From: CAYVQF01 sp964454015
GTDB taxonomy: Bacteria; Myxococcota_A; Bradymonadia; UBA4248
Assembly (NCBI GenBank): GCA_964454015.1
Contig: CAYVQF010000051.1
Coordinates: forward strand, 1-44,816
Length of the DNA stretch: 44,816 bases
Direction: 5' to 3'
Shown here: in pieces, positions 1-7,641 of the stretch
Position numbering within the stretch: position 1 is the first letter of the stretch
Layout of the letters: every line of letters begins with the position of its first letter
The notes under the pieces: generated by a model
The model's input: only the letters and a program-made list of their open reading frames with translations
Databases searched by the model: none
What the model was told of the DNA's origin: nothing
Program-made: the position numbers and the translations under genes

Positions 1-151
1 ATGCTGGCGCTGCTGAACGCTGGGGCTTGTCCATTGATCTACACGCTCCTAGGCCCAGTGAACGCCAGCACCACGGCAAGCTTACACAGGAAATCACCAC
101 TCGCAAGGCGCCATCCGCACCGTCAGGCCCCCTTCCCGGGGGGCGAAAGCC

Positions 152-979
152 TCAACGTTCCAGTCCGACTTCCGCCCGCACCGGCAGCGCAGGCGCCCCC
201 AGAGACCGAGACGCCATCCAGCGCCACAGGGGGCGCAAGCCCGGCGCCAAGGGCGAACGAAAGGCCAGCTCCCCGCCCTCCCCGCTGCGTATCATGACCG
301 CCTCCCGCTGGCCCAACAGCCAGACCAGGTTCTGCCCCTCCACCACCACCTGACCCTCGGCGTCGCTCAGGCCCAGCACCCGCACCTGACCCGCGGCGGA
401 CCGCGCCGTGAGCAAGAGATCCGGCGCGGGCACCTCGCCGCAGGCATAGGCAGGCCCCGTCACCTGACGTTCCACCGTCCTGGTGCGCTGCCTGGTGTCG
501 ACGCTGCGCACGGCGCCATCGGCGGCGACAGCCAAATCGACGACCCCTTTGGCCAGCACCAGCGCCCCAAGGAGGAGGTAGACACCGCCGCCGTACTGCC
601 TCGCATCGTCTGGCTCAGCGGCGCGATACAGGTCACAGTCCCCTTCACCCACACAAGGGGCGGCACACAGGGCCGCGACGCCGAGACTCAAGACGCCCAA
701 GCCGGCCATGGGCAGCGGTCCCAGCCCCTTGACCTCGCGCCGCACGAGGTAATGGCGCCGCACCTCGACGGCTTCCATGGGCACACAGGTGCAGGCCCGC
801 TGCACCGTGAAACTGGAACCCACCTGTGTGATCTCAGCCATCCCACACGCGCGTTCGCTCTCTGCCGCCACCAGATGTCGCTGGGTGCTCTCCAGCACGC
901 GTTCGGAAGTCACGGTCGCACAAGAACCGCAACTCAGCATCACTCCTAAACACAGCCATCGACTCAGCCTCTTGCGCAT
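152..979 (-). CDS. Putative lipoprotein, function unknown
   Basis: A 275-residue protein that I do not recognise. It opens with MRKRLSRWLCLGVMLSCGSC: a basic N-end, a hydrophobic stretch and Cys residues at 17 and 20 suited to lipidation, although the lipobox is imperfect. A hydrophobic Gly/Ala/Leu-rich segment and a second one (GGGVYLLLGALVLAKGVV) could be membrane-associated helices. Several cysteines lie in the N-terminal half (CGMAE, CTCVP, CAAPC). I start it at 979 rather than the upstream in-frame codon at 1114, because AGGGGGAT lies just before this ATG and the signal sequence begins here. A 10-bp inverted repeat sits 20-54 bp upstream. Coding is well supported by codon pattern and signal; the function is open. 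Confidence 0.7.
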   Translation of the reverse strand: MRKRLSRWLCLGVMLSCGSCATVTSERVLESTQRHLVAAESERACGMAEITQVGSSFTVQRACTCVPMEAVEVRRHYLVRREVKGLGPLPMAGLGVLSLGVAALCAAPCVGEGDCDLYRAAEPDDARQYGGGVYLLLGALVLAKGVVDLAVAADGAVRSVDTRQRTRTVERQVTGPAYACGEVPAPDLLLTARSAAGQVRVLGLSDAEGQVVVEGQNLVWLLGQREAVMIRSGEGGELAFRSPLAPGLRPLWRWMASRSLGAPALPVRAEVGLER

Positions 980-998
980 GCATCCCCCTAAAACCCTA

Positions 999-1033
999 GG
1001 CGCGCCACGCGGCACCACGACAGGTGGCGCGCC
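999..1033. repeat. 10-bp inverted repeat upstream of the lipoprotein gene
   Basis: GGCGCGCCAC at 999-1008 and GTGGCGCGCC at 1024-1033 are perfect inverted arms separated by 15 bases. They lie 20-54 bp upstream of the minus-strand start at 979, so this could be an operator or a 5'-leader hairpin. In such GC-rich DNA chance is a real alternative. Confidence 0.35.
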
Positions 1034-1152
1034 GCCCAGAGCAAAATGCAGGCCGCATCTGCCGCTACCCACTTGGCAAAGGCACGACGCTGGGACATAG
1101 TCAGTCGCAGTCAATAGGGCTCCAACACGCCTTCCCCAGGAGGTGAAAGATC

Positions 1153-1803
1153 ATGCGCCGCCAACTCCTTGCTCTCTGCGCCACTTTGCTCCTCGCCACG
1201 GCAACCGCCCCCAACCTGCTCGCCGATCCAGCCACTGCAGACACCAAAGCGACAGACAAGCAAATCCAATCCCACGCCAAAAGCATCTGTCGCACCATCA
1301 TCAGCGCTTCCAACGTCCTCGACCGCACTGACACCGACCCGTGCGTGGCCCATGTCACGGAGCTGATGCAGGGCGCCACCCTCGAGGCGATCCAGAACGC
1401 CAAGGCGTGCGTCAAAGAGGCCGCCAAGCAAGAGAAAGAACACCAAGGAACGGGGGACACCAAGTGCAAGTGTCCTGGCATGCATTACCGCGACGATTCC
1501 TGCCTCCGCAGCCTCAAAAGCGCCAAGATTAGCCTCGACCAGCAGGCCTGCCGCGAGGCCTACGACCCCAAGTTCTGCTCCCTGTGTGCAGACATCGTCG
1601 TCAATGTCTTCGACCCCAAAGGGAGAGTCAGCGCCCAGAACACCTACCTGAGGTGTCTCAAGAGGCTGAGCATCATCGAAGAAAGACGAGGCGCAACCGG
1701 CCTGAGGGATTACCGGCATTGCATCACCAAACACGGCCGCGATCTCACCCGCGACAAGTACGACGAGTGTAGCAAGAATATGTTGGGCTTCGACCTCCCC
1801 TGA
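1153..1803 (+). CDS. Secreted cysteine-rich protein, unknown function
   Basis: A 216-residue protein with a clear Sec signal peptide (residues 1-25, cleavage probably after LLADPATA). Beyond the signal it carries about a dozen cysteines, in pairs such as KCKC and SLCADIVV, and many charged residues, so it is probably a disulfide-stabilised periplasmic or secreted protein. A strong ribosome-binding site (AGGAGGTGA) lies 6 bases before the ATG. It is divergent from the lipoprotein at 152-979. I recognise no family, and no catalytic motif stands out. Coding is confident. Confidence 0.75.
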   Translation: MRRQLLALCATLLLATATAPNLLADPATADTKATDKQIQSHAKSICRTIISASNVLDRTDTDPCVAHVTELMQGATLEAIQNAKACVKEAAKQEKEHQGTGDTKCKCPGMHYRDDSCLRSLKSAKISLDQQACREAYDPKFCSLCADIVVNVFDPKGRVSAQNTYLRCLKRLSIIEERRGATGLRDYRHCITKHGRDLTRDKYDECSKNMLGFDLP

Positions 1804-2029
1804 GCACTCAGTGCCGAGGCCTCGCCCGCCACTGCGCCACCGCCAACGCCCAACTCTCTTCCACCTCTCCCGCGCCACATTTTTGACCACGTGCCCCCAG
1901 GCGTGCCCGGCGCCGGGCCAAGCCCCACGGCGCCGCTGGGTGTTCGCTTTCTTGCCCACACCCACACCACCTGCTGGGCGCGCCCTCGGGCGCCCTATCC
2001 TCGCCACGACGCGATCGCCAGGAGCCCCC

Positions 2030-2974
2030 ATGAAAGCCACCCTCCTCTCGCCGCTTTTCGCCGCAGCCCTCATCTTCCCCCTCTCCCTCTGGGCCGACGA
2101 CATCGCCCCGCGCCCGGACAACGGCATCAGCGCCCACGATCTGCGCACGGGCGCCCTGCGCTGGGCCAACGACACCATCGAGGTGGGCAACACCCGCTTG
2201 ATCCTGCGCCAGCGTAGCCTCGAGATCAGCGACGCCAGCCGCGACCCGGCGCCCACCATCTTTCTCGACCCGCACCACGGCGAACGCCTCCCCGGAAGTG
2301 ACCACAGCGCGCCCCTGGTCACCTCGCCCCCAAGCCCCAGCGCCAGCCGCACCCTCCACCTCGCGCGCGGCTGGCACCTACCCCACTTTCGTCCCGGCAC
2401 CGACCAAGATCTCCACTTCCAAGACGCCACTGGCCAGGGGGTCTGGACCATCCCCCTCGCCCGCCACCACTATGCCGTGGCCACCCTCGGCGACAGGGTC
2501 TTCATCGCCCAGGACTACCTCGCCACGGACGCCGTCATCCAAGCCTGGCAAGCCGGCGACACCCAAGCGCGTTGGCGCATCGACCTCAACGCCACGCCGG
2601 GACTCGCCAACGGCGAGCTGCGCCGCATCACCCTCTGGCCCGCTACCCCCGACCAGCTCTTGGCCCAAGCCGAACACCACCTCTTCGCCATCGATCCCGC
2701 AGATGGACGCATCATCTGGCATCTCGACCTCGCCGCCGCCGCCGGACTTCCCCAAGCAGAACTCTACGAGGACTGGGGCAGCCCCCTGGCGAGCATCGCC
2801 ATCGCCGAGGGCATGGCCGTCCTCTGCTTCGACCGCGAGGTCTTGGCCGTGGACCTGGAGAAGGGCCGCCTCCTGTGGGCCATGGAGCCCGACACCGACC
2901 CGCACGCGCCGCTCCCCCTCATTCACGATGGGGTCCTGGTACTGAGCACCGGCCCAGGGCGACGCGTGCGTTGA
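2030..2974 (+). CDS. Exported PQQ/BamB-like beta-propeller protein
   Basis: A 314-residue protein with a signal peptide (MKATLLSPLFAAALIFPLSL, cleaved near ADD). Recurrent propeller-blade signatures follow: AIDPADGRIIWHLDL around residues 222-237 and AVDLEKGRLLWAMEP around 277-291, the D-x-x-x-G-x-x-x-W pattern of PQQ-type/BamB-like WD40 repeats. Such proteins act as periplasmic scaffolds (BamB) or quinoprotein dehydrogenases. No dehydrogenase active site is visible, so a scaffold role is more likely. I start at 2030 because AGGAG lies 5 bases upstream and the signal begins there; the frame is open further upstream without a signal. The protein stops soon after a blade begins (VLVLSTGPG), so it may lack a final strand or be slightly truncated. 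Confidence 0.7.
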   Translation: MKATLLSPLFAAALIFPLSLWADDIAPRPDNGISAHDLRTGALRWANDTIEVGNTRLILRQRSLEISDASRDPAPTIFLDPHHGERLPGSDHSAPLVTSPPSPSASRTLHLARGWHLPHFRPGTDQDLHFQDATGQGVWTIPLARHHYAVATLGDRVFIAQDYLATDAVIQAWQAGDTQARWRIDLNATPGLANGELRRITLWPATPDQLLAQAEHHLFAIDPADGRIIWHLDLAAAAGLPQAELYEDWGSPLASIAIAEGMAVLCFDREVLAVDLEKGRLLWAMEPDTDPHAPLPLIHDGVLVLSTGPGRRVR

Positions 2975-3112
2975 ACGTCAACGGCGCACGCCCCGGCGAG
3001 GGTGGTGGCGTGCCCCAAAGCATTCCTTTAGGATAGTGACATTGCCACACCGTCACCGGTGAAGAGCGCGTTGCGTCCTCAGCACCGAACAGGAAGGGGG
3101 CTTCGTCGCATC

Positions 3113-3919
3113 ATGAAAAGCCACGACCAGCCATGGCCTAAGCCCAGAAGCCCGTGCCTACTTTGCCTTCTGCTGGCTGTCGCGCTCTCGGGCCTGGCCG
3201 CAGCATCGCAAAGGCTCAACGCCCAGGTCCCGGATGACTCGCCATTCCAGGGCATGCGCGATGCGTATGGGTGCCGCGTTTGCAATGCCGCCTCCATCCA
3301 ACTGACCTCTGACGGCGGGAAAGGACAGGGCTATCTGGTGCGCGATGCAGATGGCTACAAAATATTCACCGTCCGGCACGTCATCGAAAAAGACGAAAAG
3401 ATTCGCGCCGCCATGACAGGCTGTTTTTCCTCGCTGAGACTGAACGGCAAAGACTTTCAGTGCGAGTCGAGTCACGATGCAGACGCCAGTTGTGCCTACC
3501 TGCTCAGTGAGACAGAGACGAAATTCGTCGATGACCTCTGTTTCGCCCTCCCTCTCCACCGCCTTCGCGGACACTTGCTCTTGGTGGAGGGAGCCCATCT
3601 GGCCTTTATGCGCGGACAGGAGACCCGCGTCGCTCAAATTTCAGAAATCAATGAAGAATTCATTTTTATCGATTTGCGCACCATCGAAGTGGTGGATGGC
3701 AAGCGCTACGTCACAATCAACAATTTCTTTTGCGTTGGCGATAGTGGCGGACCTGCGATGTTGGTCCACCCACCACGAGAAGACCGCCAATTCGACTTCG
3801 TCGCCATGGAGGGCCGCCCCATCTCTGTCGGCGAAGTGGAGCACATCTTGAGTGCCGGTGACATCCCCGGATGGGGTCTCTGTGGTGGGATCGGCATCAT
3901 TCGTCGCCCCGAGAGGTGA
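3113..3919 (+). CDS. Exported trypsin-like serine protease (S1 fold)
   Basis: A 268-residue protein with an N-terminal basic stretch and a hydrophobic segment (CLLCLLLAVALSGLAA, residues 15-30) acting as a signal peptide. The trypsin-fold triad is traceable: His89 in FTVRHVIE, Ser211 in GDSGGPAM, and a probable Asp at 122 or 125 (HDADASCAYL). Cysteines at 54, 57, 104, 117, 127, 143 and 207 suggest disulfides. The His motif is degenerate (TVRHV rather than TAAHC), so substrate class is uncertain. The start at 3113 follows GGAAGGGGG at a somewhat long spacing; a GTG at 3059 is possible but lacks signal character. It lies about 1.1 kb upstream of a pacifastin-like repeat lipoprotein, a possible inhibitor. 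Confidence 0.75.
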   Translation: MKSHDQPWPKPRSPCLLCLLLAVALSGLAAASQRLNAQVPDDSPFQGMRDAYGCRVCNAASIQLTSDGGKGQGYLVRDADGYKIFTVRHVIEKDEKIRAAMTGCFSSLRLNGKDFQCESSHDADASCAYLLSETETKFVDDLCFALPLHRLRGHLLLVEGAHLAFMRGQETRVAQISEINEEFIFIDLRTIEVVDGKRYVTINNFFCVGDSGGPAMLVHPPREDRQFDFVAMEGRPISVGEVEHILSAGDIPGWGLCGGIGIIRRPER

Positions 3920-3992
3920 TTCGCTCGCCCACACCGACAAGGGTCACAGCGTCCGCAGCGGCGCGCTGTCCACGCCCCGTTCGGGTCACCCT

Positions 3993-4014
3993 GCGGCGGC
4001 AGCCGCGCCGCCGC
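3993..4014. terminator. GC hairpin between convergent genes
   Basis: GCGGCGGC (3993-4000), loop AGCCGC, GCCGCCGC (4007-4014) form an 8-bp perfect stem between the plus-strand protease gene and the minus-strand peroxiredoxin gene. There is no U-tract on either strand, so it would be an atypical bidirectional terminator at best. Confidence 0.3.
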
Positions 4015-4027
4015 CGCACCATGAGGG

Positions 4028-4738
4028 CTACTCGAAAGCCTGATCGACCTTCCAGATCTCCCAGACCTTGCCCACCAGCTCAGGTCCTGGCTCCAGCACC
4101 TGTTTGCCGGGCTTCCACCCTGCAGGCGTGGCCTTGGTCCCCTTGCTCTCCCTGACCAACTGGAAAGCCTGAATCTGGCGCAGGGTCTCAGCCACGTTGC
4201 GCCCCACCGGCGGCGTCAAGACCTCAAAGGCCTGGACGATCCCGTCAGGGTCGATGAGGAAGCGGCCCCGGGTCTCGACGCCAGCGTCGGGATCCCAAAT
4301 GCCGTACAGCCTCCCAATGCTGCCATCCTGATCGGAGAGCATGGGGAAGGGAATGTCGCCGCCTATCATTTTGGACAGCTCGTTGTCATTCCACACCTTG
4401 TGGACGAAAATGCTGTCGACGGAGACCGAGAGTACCTGGACACCCAATTTCTGGAAAGCGTCATGCTTAGCAGCAACTGCTGCTACTTCCGTCGCTCAAA
4501 CGAAGGTGAAGTCACCTGGGTAAAAACAGAGGGACACCCACTGCCCCTTGTATTCACTCAGAGAGACATTCACGAACTTGCCTTGAAAAAAGGCCGCTGC
4601 CGAAAAGTCCGGGGCGGCTTTTCCGACTCTGATCATGCTCTCCTCCTTTGGAATCGGCGCAACGCCGACGTTCTCGGGCGCAGGGAGCGTCTTCTTCACT
4701 TCCGGACGCTTACACCCTGCCTTGAATTCCTGCGGCAT
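4028..4738 (-). CDS. Selenocysteine-containing peroxiredoxin (AhpC/PrxU type)
   Basis: A thioredoxin-fold peroxiredoxin of 236 residues when the in-frame TGA at 4496-4498 is read as selenocysteine. Upstream of the TGA the protein reads GQWVSLCFYPGDFTFV and downstream ATEVAAVAAKHDAF, so Sec81 falls exactly on the peroxidatic Cys of the family motif DFTFVC-x-TE. The rest matches the family too: VSVDS, FPMLSD, GVETRGRFLIDPDG and a C-terminal region without the usual resolving cysteine. Only Cys9 and Cys71 remain, suggesting a 1-Cys-like cycle or resolution by thioredoxin/glutaredoxin. It should reduce H2O2 and organic peroxides in the cytoplasm. The start at 4738 follows GGAGG with 6-base spacing. 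A second good site (AAAGGAGG) precedes an internal Met at 4636, which would remove the 34-residue extension containing Cys9. The frame being intact on both sides of the TGA argues against a pseudogene. Confidence 0.88.
4458..4498 (-). promoter_or_regulatory. Bacterial SECIS-like hairpin after in-frame UGA
   Basis: Directly 3' of the UGA (4498-4496), the mRNA can fold a 7-bp stem UAGCAGC/GCUGCUA (4485-4479 with 4474-4468) closed by the loop AGUU (4478-4475). The loop starts 17 nt after the UGA and has G in its second position. This fits the published general rules for bacterial SECIS elements read by SelB: loop 16-37 nt from UGA and a G among the first two loop bases. The fold is by eye only. 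Confidence 0.7.
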
Positions 4739-4798
4739 CTCTGTCCTCCACATTGCAAGCAGGTTGGGACACGCAGTGAACGATCACGGCGCCTCCTT

Positions 4799-4827
4799 AT
4801 ATAAGCAAAATAAGTTCAGCTTTCCAA
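4799..4827 (-). promoter_or_regulatory. Probable sigma-70 promoter of the peroxiredoxin
   Basis: On the minus strand TTGGAA (4827-4822) and TTATAT (4804-4799) are separated by exactly 17 bases, inside the only AT-rich patch near the gene, about 61 bp upstream of the ATG. This is the best -35/-10 pair in the region; experimental start sites are unknown. Confidence 0.5.
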
Positions 4828-5017
4828 CGCCCGGCGCGTGTCTACCCAGGATAGCCCTCTCACTCCGGATCGGGCCTTTGCTGGCACGAGACACCGAAAA
4901 AATGCAAGTCGCTTGGACATAAGGCTGCGATCTCGTTAGTCTTGGTGCAGAGCACAAAACGAGGGTTCCGCCGCACACCGGGCCCCTCTCACCTCTCATG
5001 CCACGGGAGCGCGTCCC

Positions 5018-6208
5018 ATGAAAAGCCTCATTTTCCTCTCGGCCATCATCGCCCTCGCCTTCCTCATGCCGGCCTGCGACAACGAGGACGGCGTCTGCGT
5101 CGTCGGCGACAAGACCTACGCCGCAGGCGAATCCTTCACTGCGGCCGATGGCTGCAACACCTGCACCTGCTCTGCCAACGGCGCCATCGGCTGCACCGAA
5201 ATGGCCTGCCTGCCGGGTTGCAGTTACGAAGGACGTTACTATGAAATTGGCGCCGCCTTTCCCTCCCCCGATGGCTGCAACGGCTGTGTTTGCGCCGAAG
5301 GTGGCCAGGTGCTCTGTACGCTCCGGGATTGCGTCCCCATCTGTGTGCACGGTGGCCGTTTCTATGACGTCGGCGACACCTTCCACGCCGGTGATGGCTG
5401 CAACACCTGTAGCTGCGAGGCCGAGGGCGTGGTGAGCTGCAGCGAAATCGACTGCAACCGGGTCTGTGTCTATGGCGAAGTGCTTTACGATGTCGGCGAC
5501 ACCTTCCCCTCTTCCGATGGCTGCAACACCTGTGTCTGCAGCAACTTTGGCATCCTCAACTGCACCCTCCGCGACTGCGCTCCGGTCTGTGAAGCTCAGG
5601 GACGCTTCTACGACGTCGGCGCCACCTTCCCCGCCGCCGACGGCTGCAACACCTGCACCTGCGGCGAGGGCGGCGCCATCGCCTGCACCGAGATGGCATG
5701 CGTCCAAAGTTGTAACTACGAGGGTAGCAGCTACGAGGTCGGCGCCACCTTCCCCGCCAGTGACGGCTGCAACACCTGCACCTGCGGCGAGGGCGGCGCC
5801 GTCGCCTGCACCGAGATGGCATGCGTCCAAGGTTGTAACTACGAGGGAAGCAGCTACGAGGTCGGCGCCACCTTCCCCGCCAGCGACGGCTGCAACACCT
5901 GCACTTGCGGTGAGGGCGGCGCCGTCGCCTGCACCGAGATGGCATGCGTCCAAGGATGTAAACACGAGGGAAGCGTCTATGAGGTCGGCGACACCTTCCC
6001 CTCTTCCGATGGCTGCAACGCCTGTGTCTGCAACGAAGGCGGTGAGGTGGTGTGTACGCTGCGTGCCTGCGTCGAGGTCTGTGAACACCAGGGTCGCTTC
6101 TACGAAGTCGGCGCCTCCTTCCCCGCCGGCGACGGCTGCAACACTTGCACCTGCGAGAGCGGTCCCGTGGTGAGCTGCACCGAGATGGTCTGCGACCCAG
6201 AGAGCTGA
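5018..6208 (+). CDS. Lipoprotein with nine pacifastin-like Cys repeats
   Basis: A 396-residue protein with a short lipoprotein-type signal (MKSLIFLSAIIALAFLMPAC, lipid-Cys20). Nine tandem repeats of 41 residues fill the rest (27-396). Each follows C-x4-[YF]-x-x-G-x-x-F-x3-DGCN-x-C-x-C-x2-x-G-x4-C-[TS]-x3-C. The CN-x-C-x-C...G...CT-x3-C core matches the pacifastin (inhibitor I19) signature of arthropod serine-protease inhibitors, though the spacing before the second Cys is longer; von Willebrand C-type modules are the alternative. Six cysteines per unit would make three disulfides, so it should act outside the cytoplasm, anchored to a membrane. An exported protease gene lies just upstream (3113-3919). 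Repeats 6 and 7 are identical in protein and nearly so in DNA. Confidence 0.8.
   Translation: MKSLIFLSAIIALAFLMPACDNEDGVCVVGDKTYAAGESFTAADGCNTCTCSANGAIGCTEMACLPGCSYEGRYYEIGAAFPSPDGCNGCVCAEGGQVLCTLRDCVPICVHGGRFYDVGDTFHAGDGCNTCSCEAEGVVSCSEIDCNRVCVYGEVLYDVGDTFPSSDGCNTCVCSNFGILNCTLRDCAPVCEAQGRFYDVGATFPAADGCNTCTCGEGGAIACTEMACVQSCNYEGSSYEVGATFPASDGCNTCTCGEGGAVACTEMACVQGCNYEGSSYEVGATFPASDGCNTCTCGEGGAVACTEMACVQGCKHEGSVYEVGDTFPSSDGCNACVCNEGGEVVCTLRACVEVCEHQGRFYEVGASFPAGDGCNTCTCESGPVVSCTEMVCDPES
5096..6205 (+). repeat. Nine tandem 123-bp coding repeats
   Basis: In-frame repeats begin at 5096, 5219, 5342, 5465, 5588, 5711, 5834, 5957 and 6080. Units 5711-5833 and 5834-5956 differ at only a few bases, which indicates a recent tandem duplication. 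The outer units are much more diverged. Confidence 0.9.
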
Positions 6209-6275
6209 AAACGCGACGCCCTGGCAGAGCCACCCCCACCCAACCTCTGTGCCTGCACCTTGCCGGAACGACCCC

Positions 6276-7514
6276 ATGCGTACCCAACGTCGCTCACTCT
6301 CCCCGGCCCTGCTCTCCCTGGCGGCGCTGTGCGCCCTCGCCCTGGCCTGCTCGCCCCCGGCTGCGTATCAGCCCGCTGAGGTCTCGCCAGACCTGAAAGA
6401 CGATGACGGTCTTGAAGATCACCAAGACCCACACGACCTCGACCAAGACCCACCCCTCGACCAAAGCCAGCCCGACACCACCGAGCTCAGCCCAGACGCC
6501 GAGGAAGTCCCTGATCTTCCAGAACTTCAGGACATCGCCCAGGAACTCCCCACCTGCTACGCCCCCTTGCTTCAATGCGGCGACAGATGCGTCGACATCC
6601 GCACGGACAATCTCCACTGCGGCGGCTGCAATGAAGCCTGCGAAGCCAATGCCTGGTGCCTCGACGCACAGTGCCACCGCTGCCCAGAGGGCTACGCCTT
6701 GATCCCTCCCGGGACCTTCCTCATGGGCTCTCACCCCGACGAAAGAGGCCACAAAGACGAAGAAGCCCAGCGAGAAGTCACCCTGAAACAGCCCTTCTGC
6801 ATGGCCAACACGGAAGTCAGCCAGCAGGACTTCATCAGCATCATGGGTTATAATCCTTCGTTCTTTTCGGCTTGTGGCGACGATTGCCCAGTCCACAGCG
6901 TCACTTGGCACGAGGCCGCGGCTTACTGCAACATCCGCTCCCACCAAGAGGAAGTTCCCCTCTGCTATGACTGTGTCGGCACCTATGGGCAGGTCGCATG
7001 CACGCCGCGCGGCGCCTCCCCCTATGACTGCCGCGGCTACCGCCTCCCTACCGAAGCCGAATGGGAATACGCCGCCCGCGCTGGGTCCACCACCGCCTTG
7101 CCCACGGGCAACCTCACCCACCTGTGGTGCGACCCCCTAGACCCCAAAGCCGATGCCCTCGCCTGGTACTGTGGCAACGCCGAAGTCACATACCATGGCT
7201 GCATCGACGCCACCGAGTGGAACGGCCCCAAGTGCTCTGGCGTGCGCCCCGGCGCAGAAAAGGCGCCCAACCCCTGGGGCCTCTTCGACATGCACGGCAA
7301 TGTCTGGGAGTGGGTCCATGACTGGTACGGACCCTACGATCTGAGCGACACCGTCGACCCGCACGGACCCGCCACGGGGACCCACAAGGTGCAACGTGGC
7401 GGTAGCTGGGCCTACACCGCCAGCGATACCCGATCGGCCGCCCGAGGCAGTGACCTGCCCTCGGAAAACTTCAAGACGCCCGGCTTCAGGCCCGTCATCA
7501 TGCTGCACCCTTGA
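6276..7514 (+). CDS. FGE/SUMF1-fold lipoprotein with Cys-rich linker
   Basis: A 412-residue protein. A lipoprotein signal ends in LALAC (Cys25). It is followed by an Asp/Glu/Pro-rich linker (about 38-92), a Stig1-like Cys motif (CGDRCVDIRTDNLHCGGC region, about 93-134) and a formylglycine-generating-enzyme-type domain (about 140-410). The FGE signatures are IPPGTFLMGS, GYRLPTEAEWEYAARAG, GLFDMHGNVWEWV, RGGSW and GFRPV. The segment after RGGSW reads AYTASDTRSAARG and lacks the two catalytic cysteines of true sulfatase-activating FGEs. It is therefore probably a non-enzymatic, C-type-lectin-fold binding protein, as in many SUMF1-domain proteins. Start 6276 carries the signal; the ribosome-binding site is weak. 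Confidence 0.8.
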   Translation: MRTQRRSLSPALLSLAALCALALACSPPAAYQPAEVSPDLKDDDGLEDHQDPHDLDQDPPLDQSQPDTTELSPDAEEVPDLPELQDIAQELPTCYAPLLQCGDRCVDIRTDNLHCGGCNEACEANAWCLDAQCHRCPEGYALIPPGTFLMGSHPDERGHKDEEAQREVTLKQPFCMANTEVSQQDFISIMGYNPSFFSACGDDCPVHSVTWHEAAAYCNIRSHQEEVPLCYDCVGTYGQVACTPRGASPYDCRGYRLPTEAEWEYAARAGSTTALPTGNLTHLWCDPLDPKADALAWYCGNAEVTYHGCIDATEWNGPKCSGVRPGAEKAPNPWGLFDMHGNVWEWVHDWYGPYDLSDTVDPHGPATGTHKVQRGGSWAYTASDTRSAARGSDLPSENFKTPGFRPVIMLHP

Positions 7515-7568
7515 AGCGCCAGGATGCGGGCCGAGAGGCGAAAATGCGGCCGCGACGACCGCTTTTCA

Positions 7569-7595
7569 TTGACAGCCAACGACGCGTTCTATTAG
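7569..7595 (+). promoter_or_regulatory. Possible promoter of the 7642 lipoprotein
   Basis: A perfect TTGACA (7569-7574) is followed after 15 bases by TATTAG (7590-7595), about 47 bp before the start codon at 7642. The spacer is short of the ideal 17, so support is moderate. Confidence 0.35.
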
Positions 7596-7641
7596 GAATC
7601 ATCTCCGATGTGTTACAAACGATGTCAGCATGGAGGAAATG

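Noticed and set aside
1..151. Open frame reading in from the left edge
   Set aside because: It continues antisense through the lipoprotein gene and shows no domain or signal; treated as non-coding.
2972..3030. TGA at the end of the PQQ-like protein as a second selenocysteine
   Set aside because: Reading on gives a short, low-quality tail ending at a TAG; no Cys is conserved at this place in the fold and I see no well-placed hairpin.
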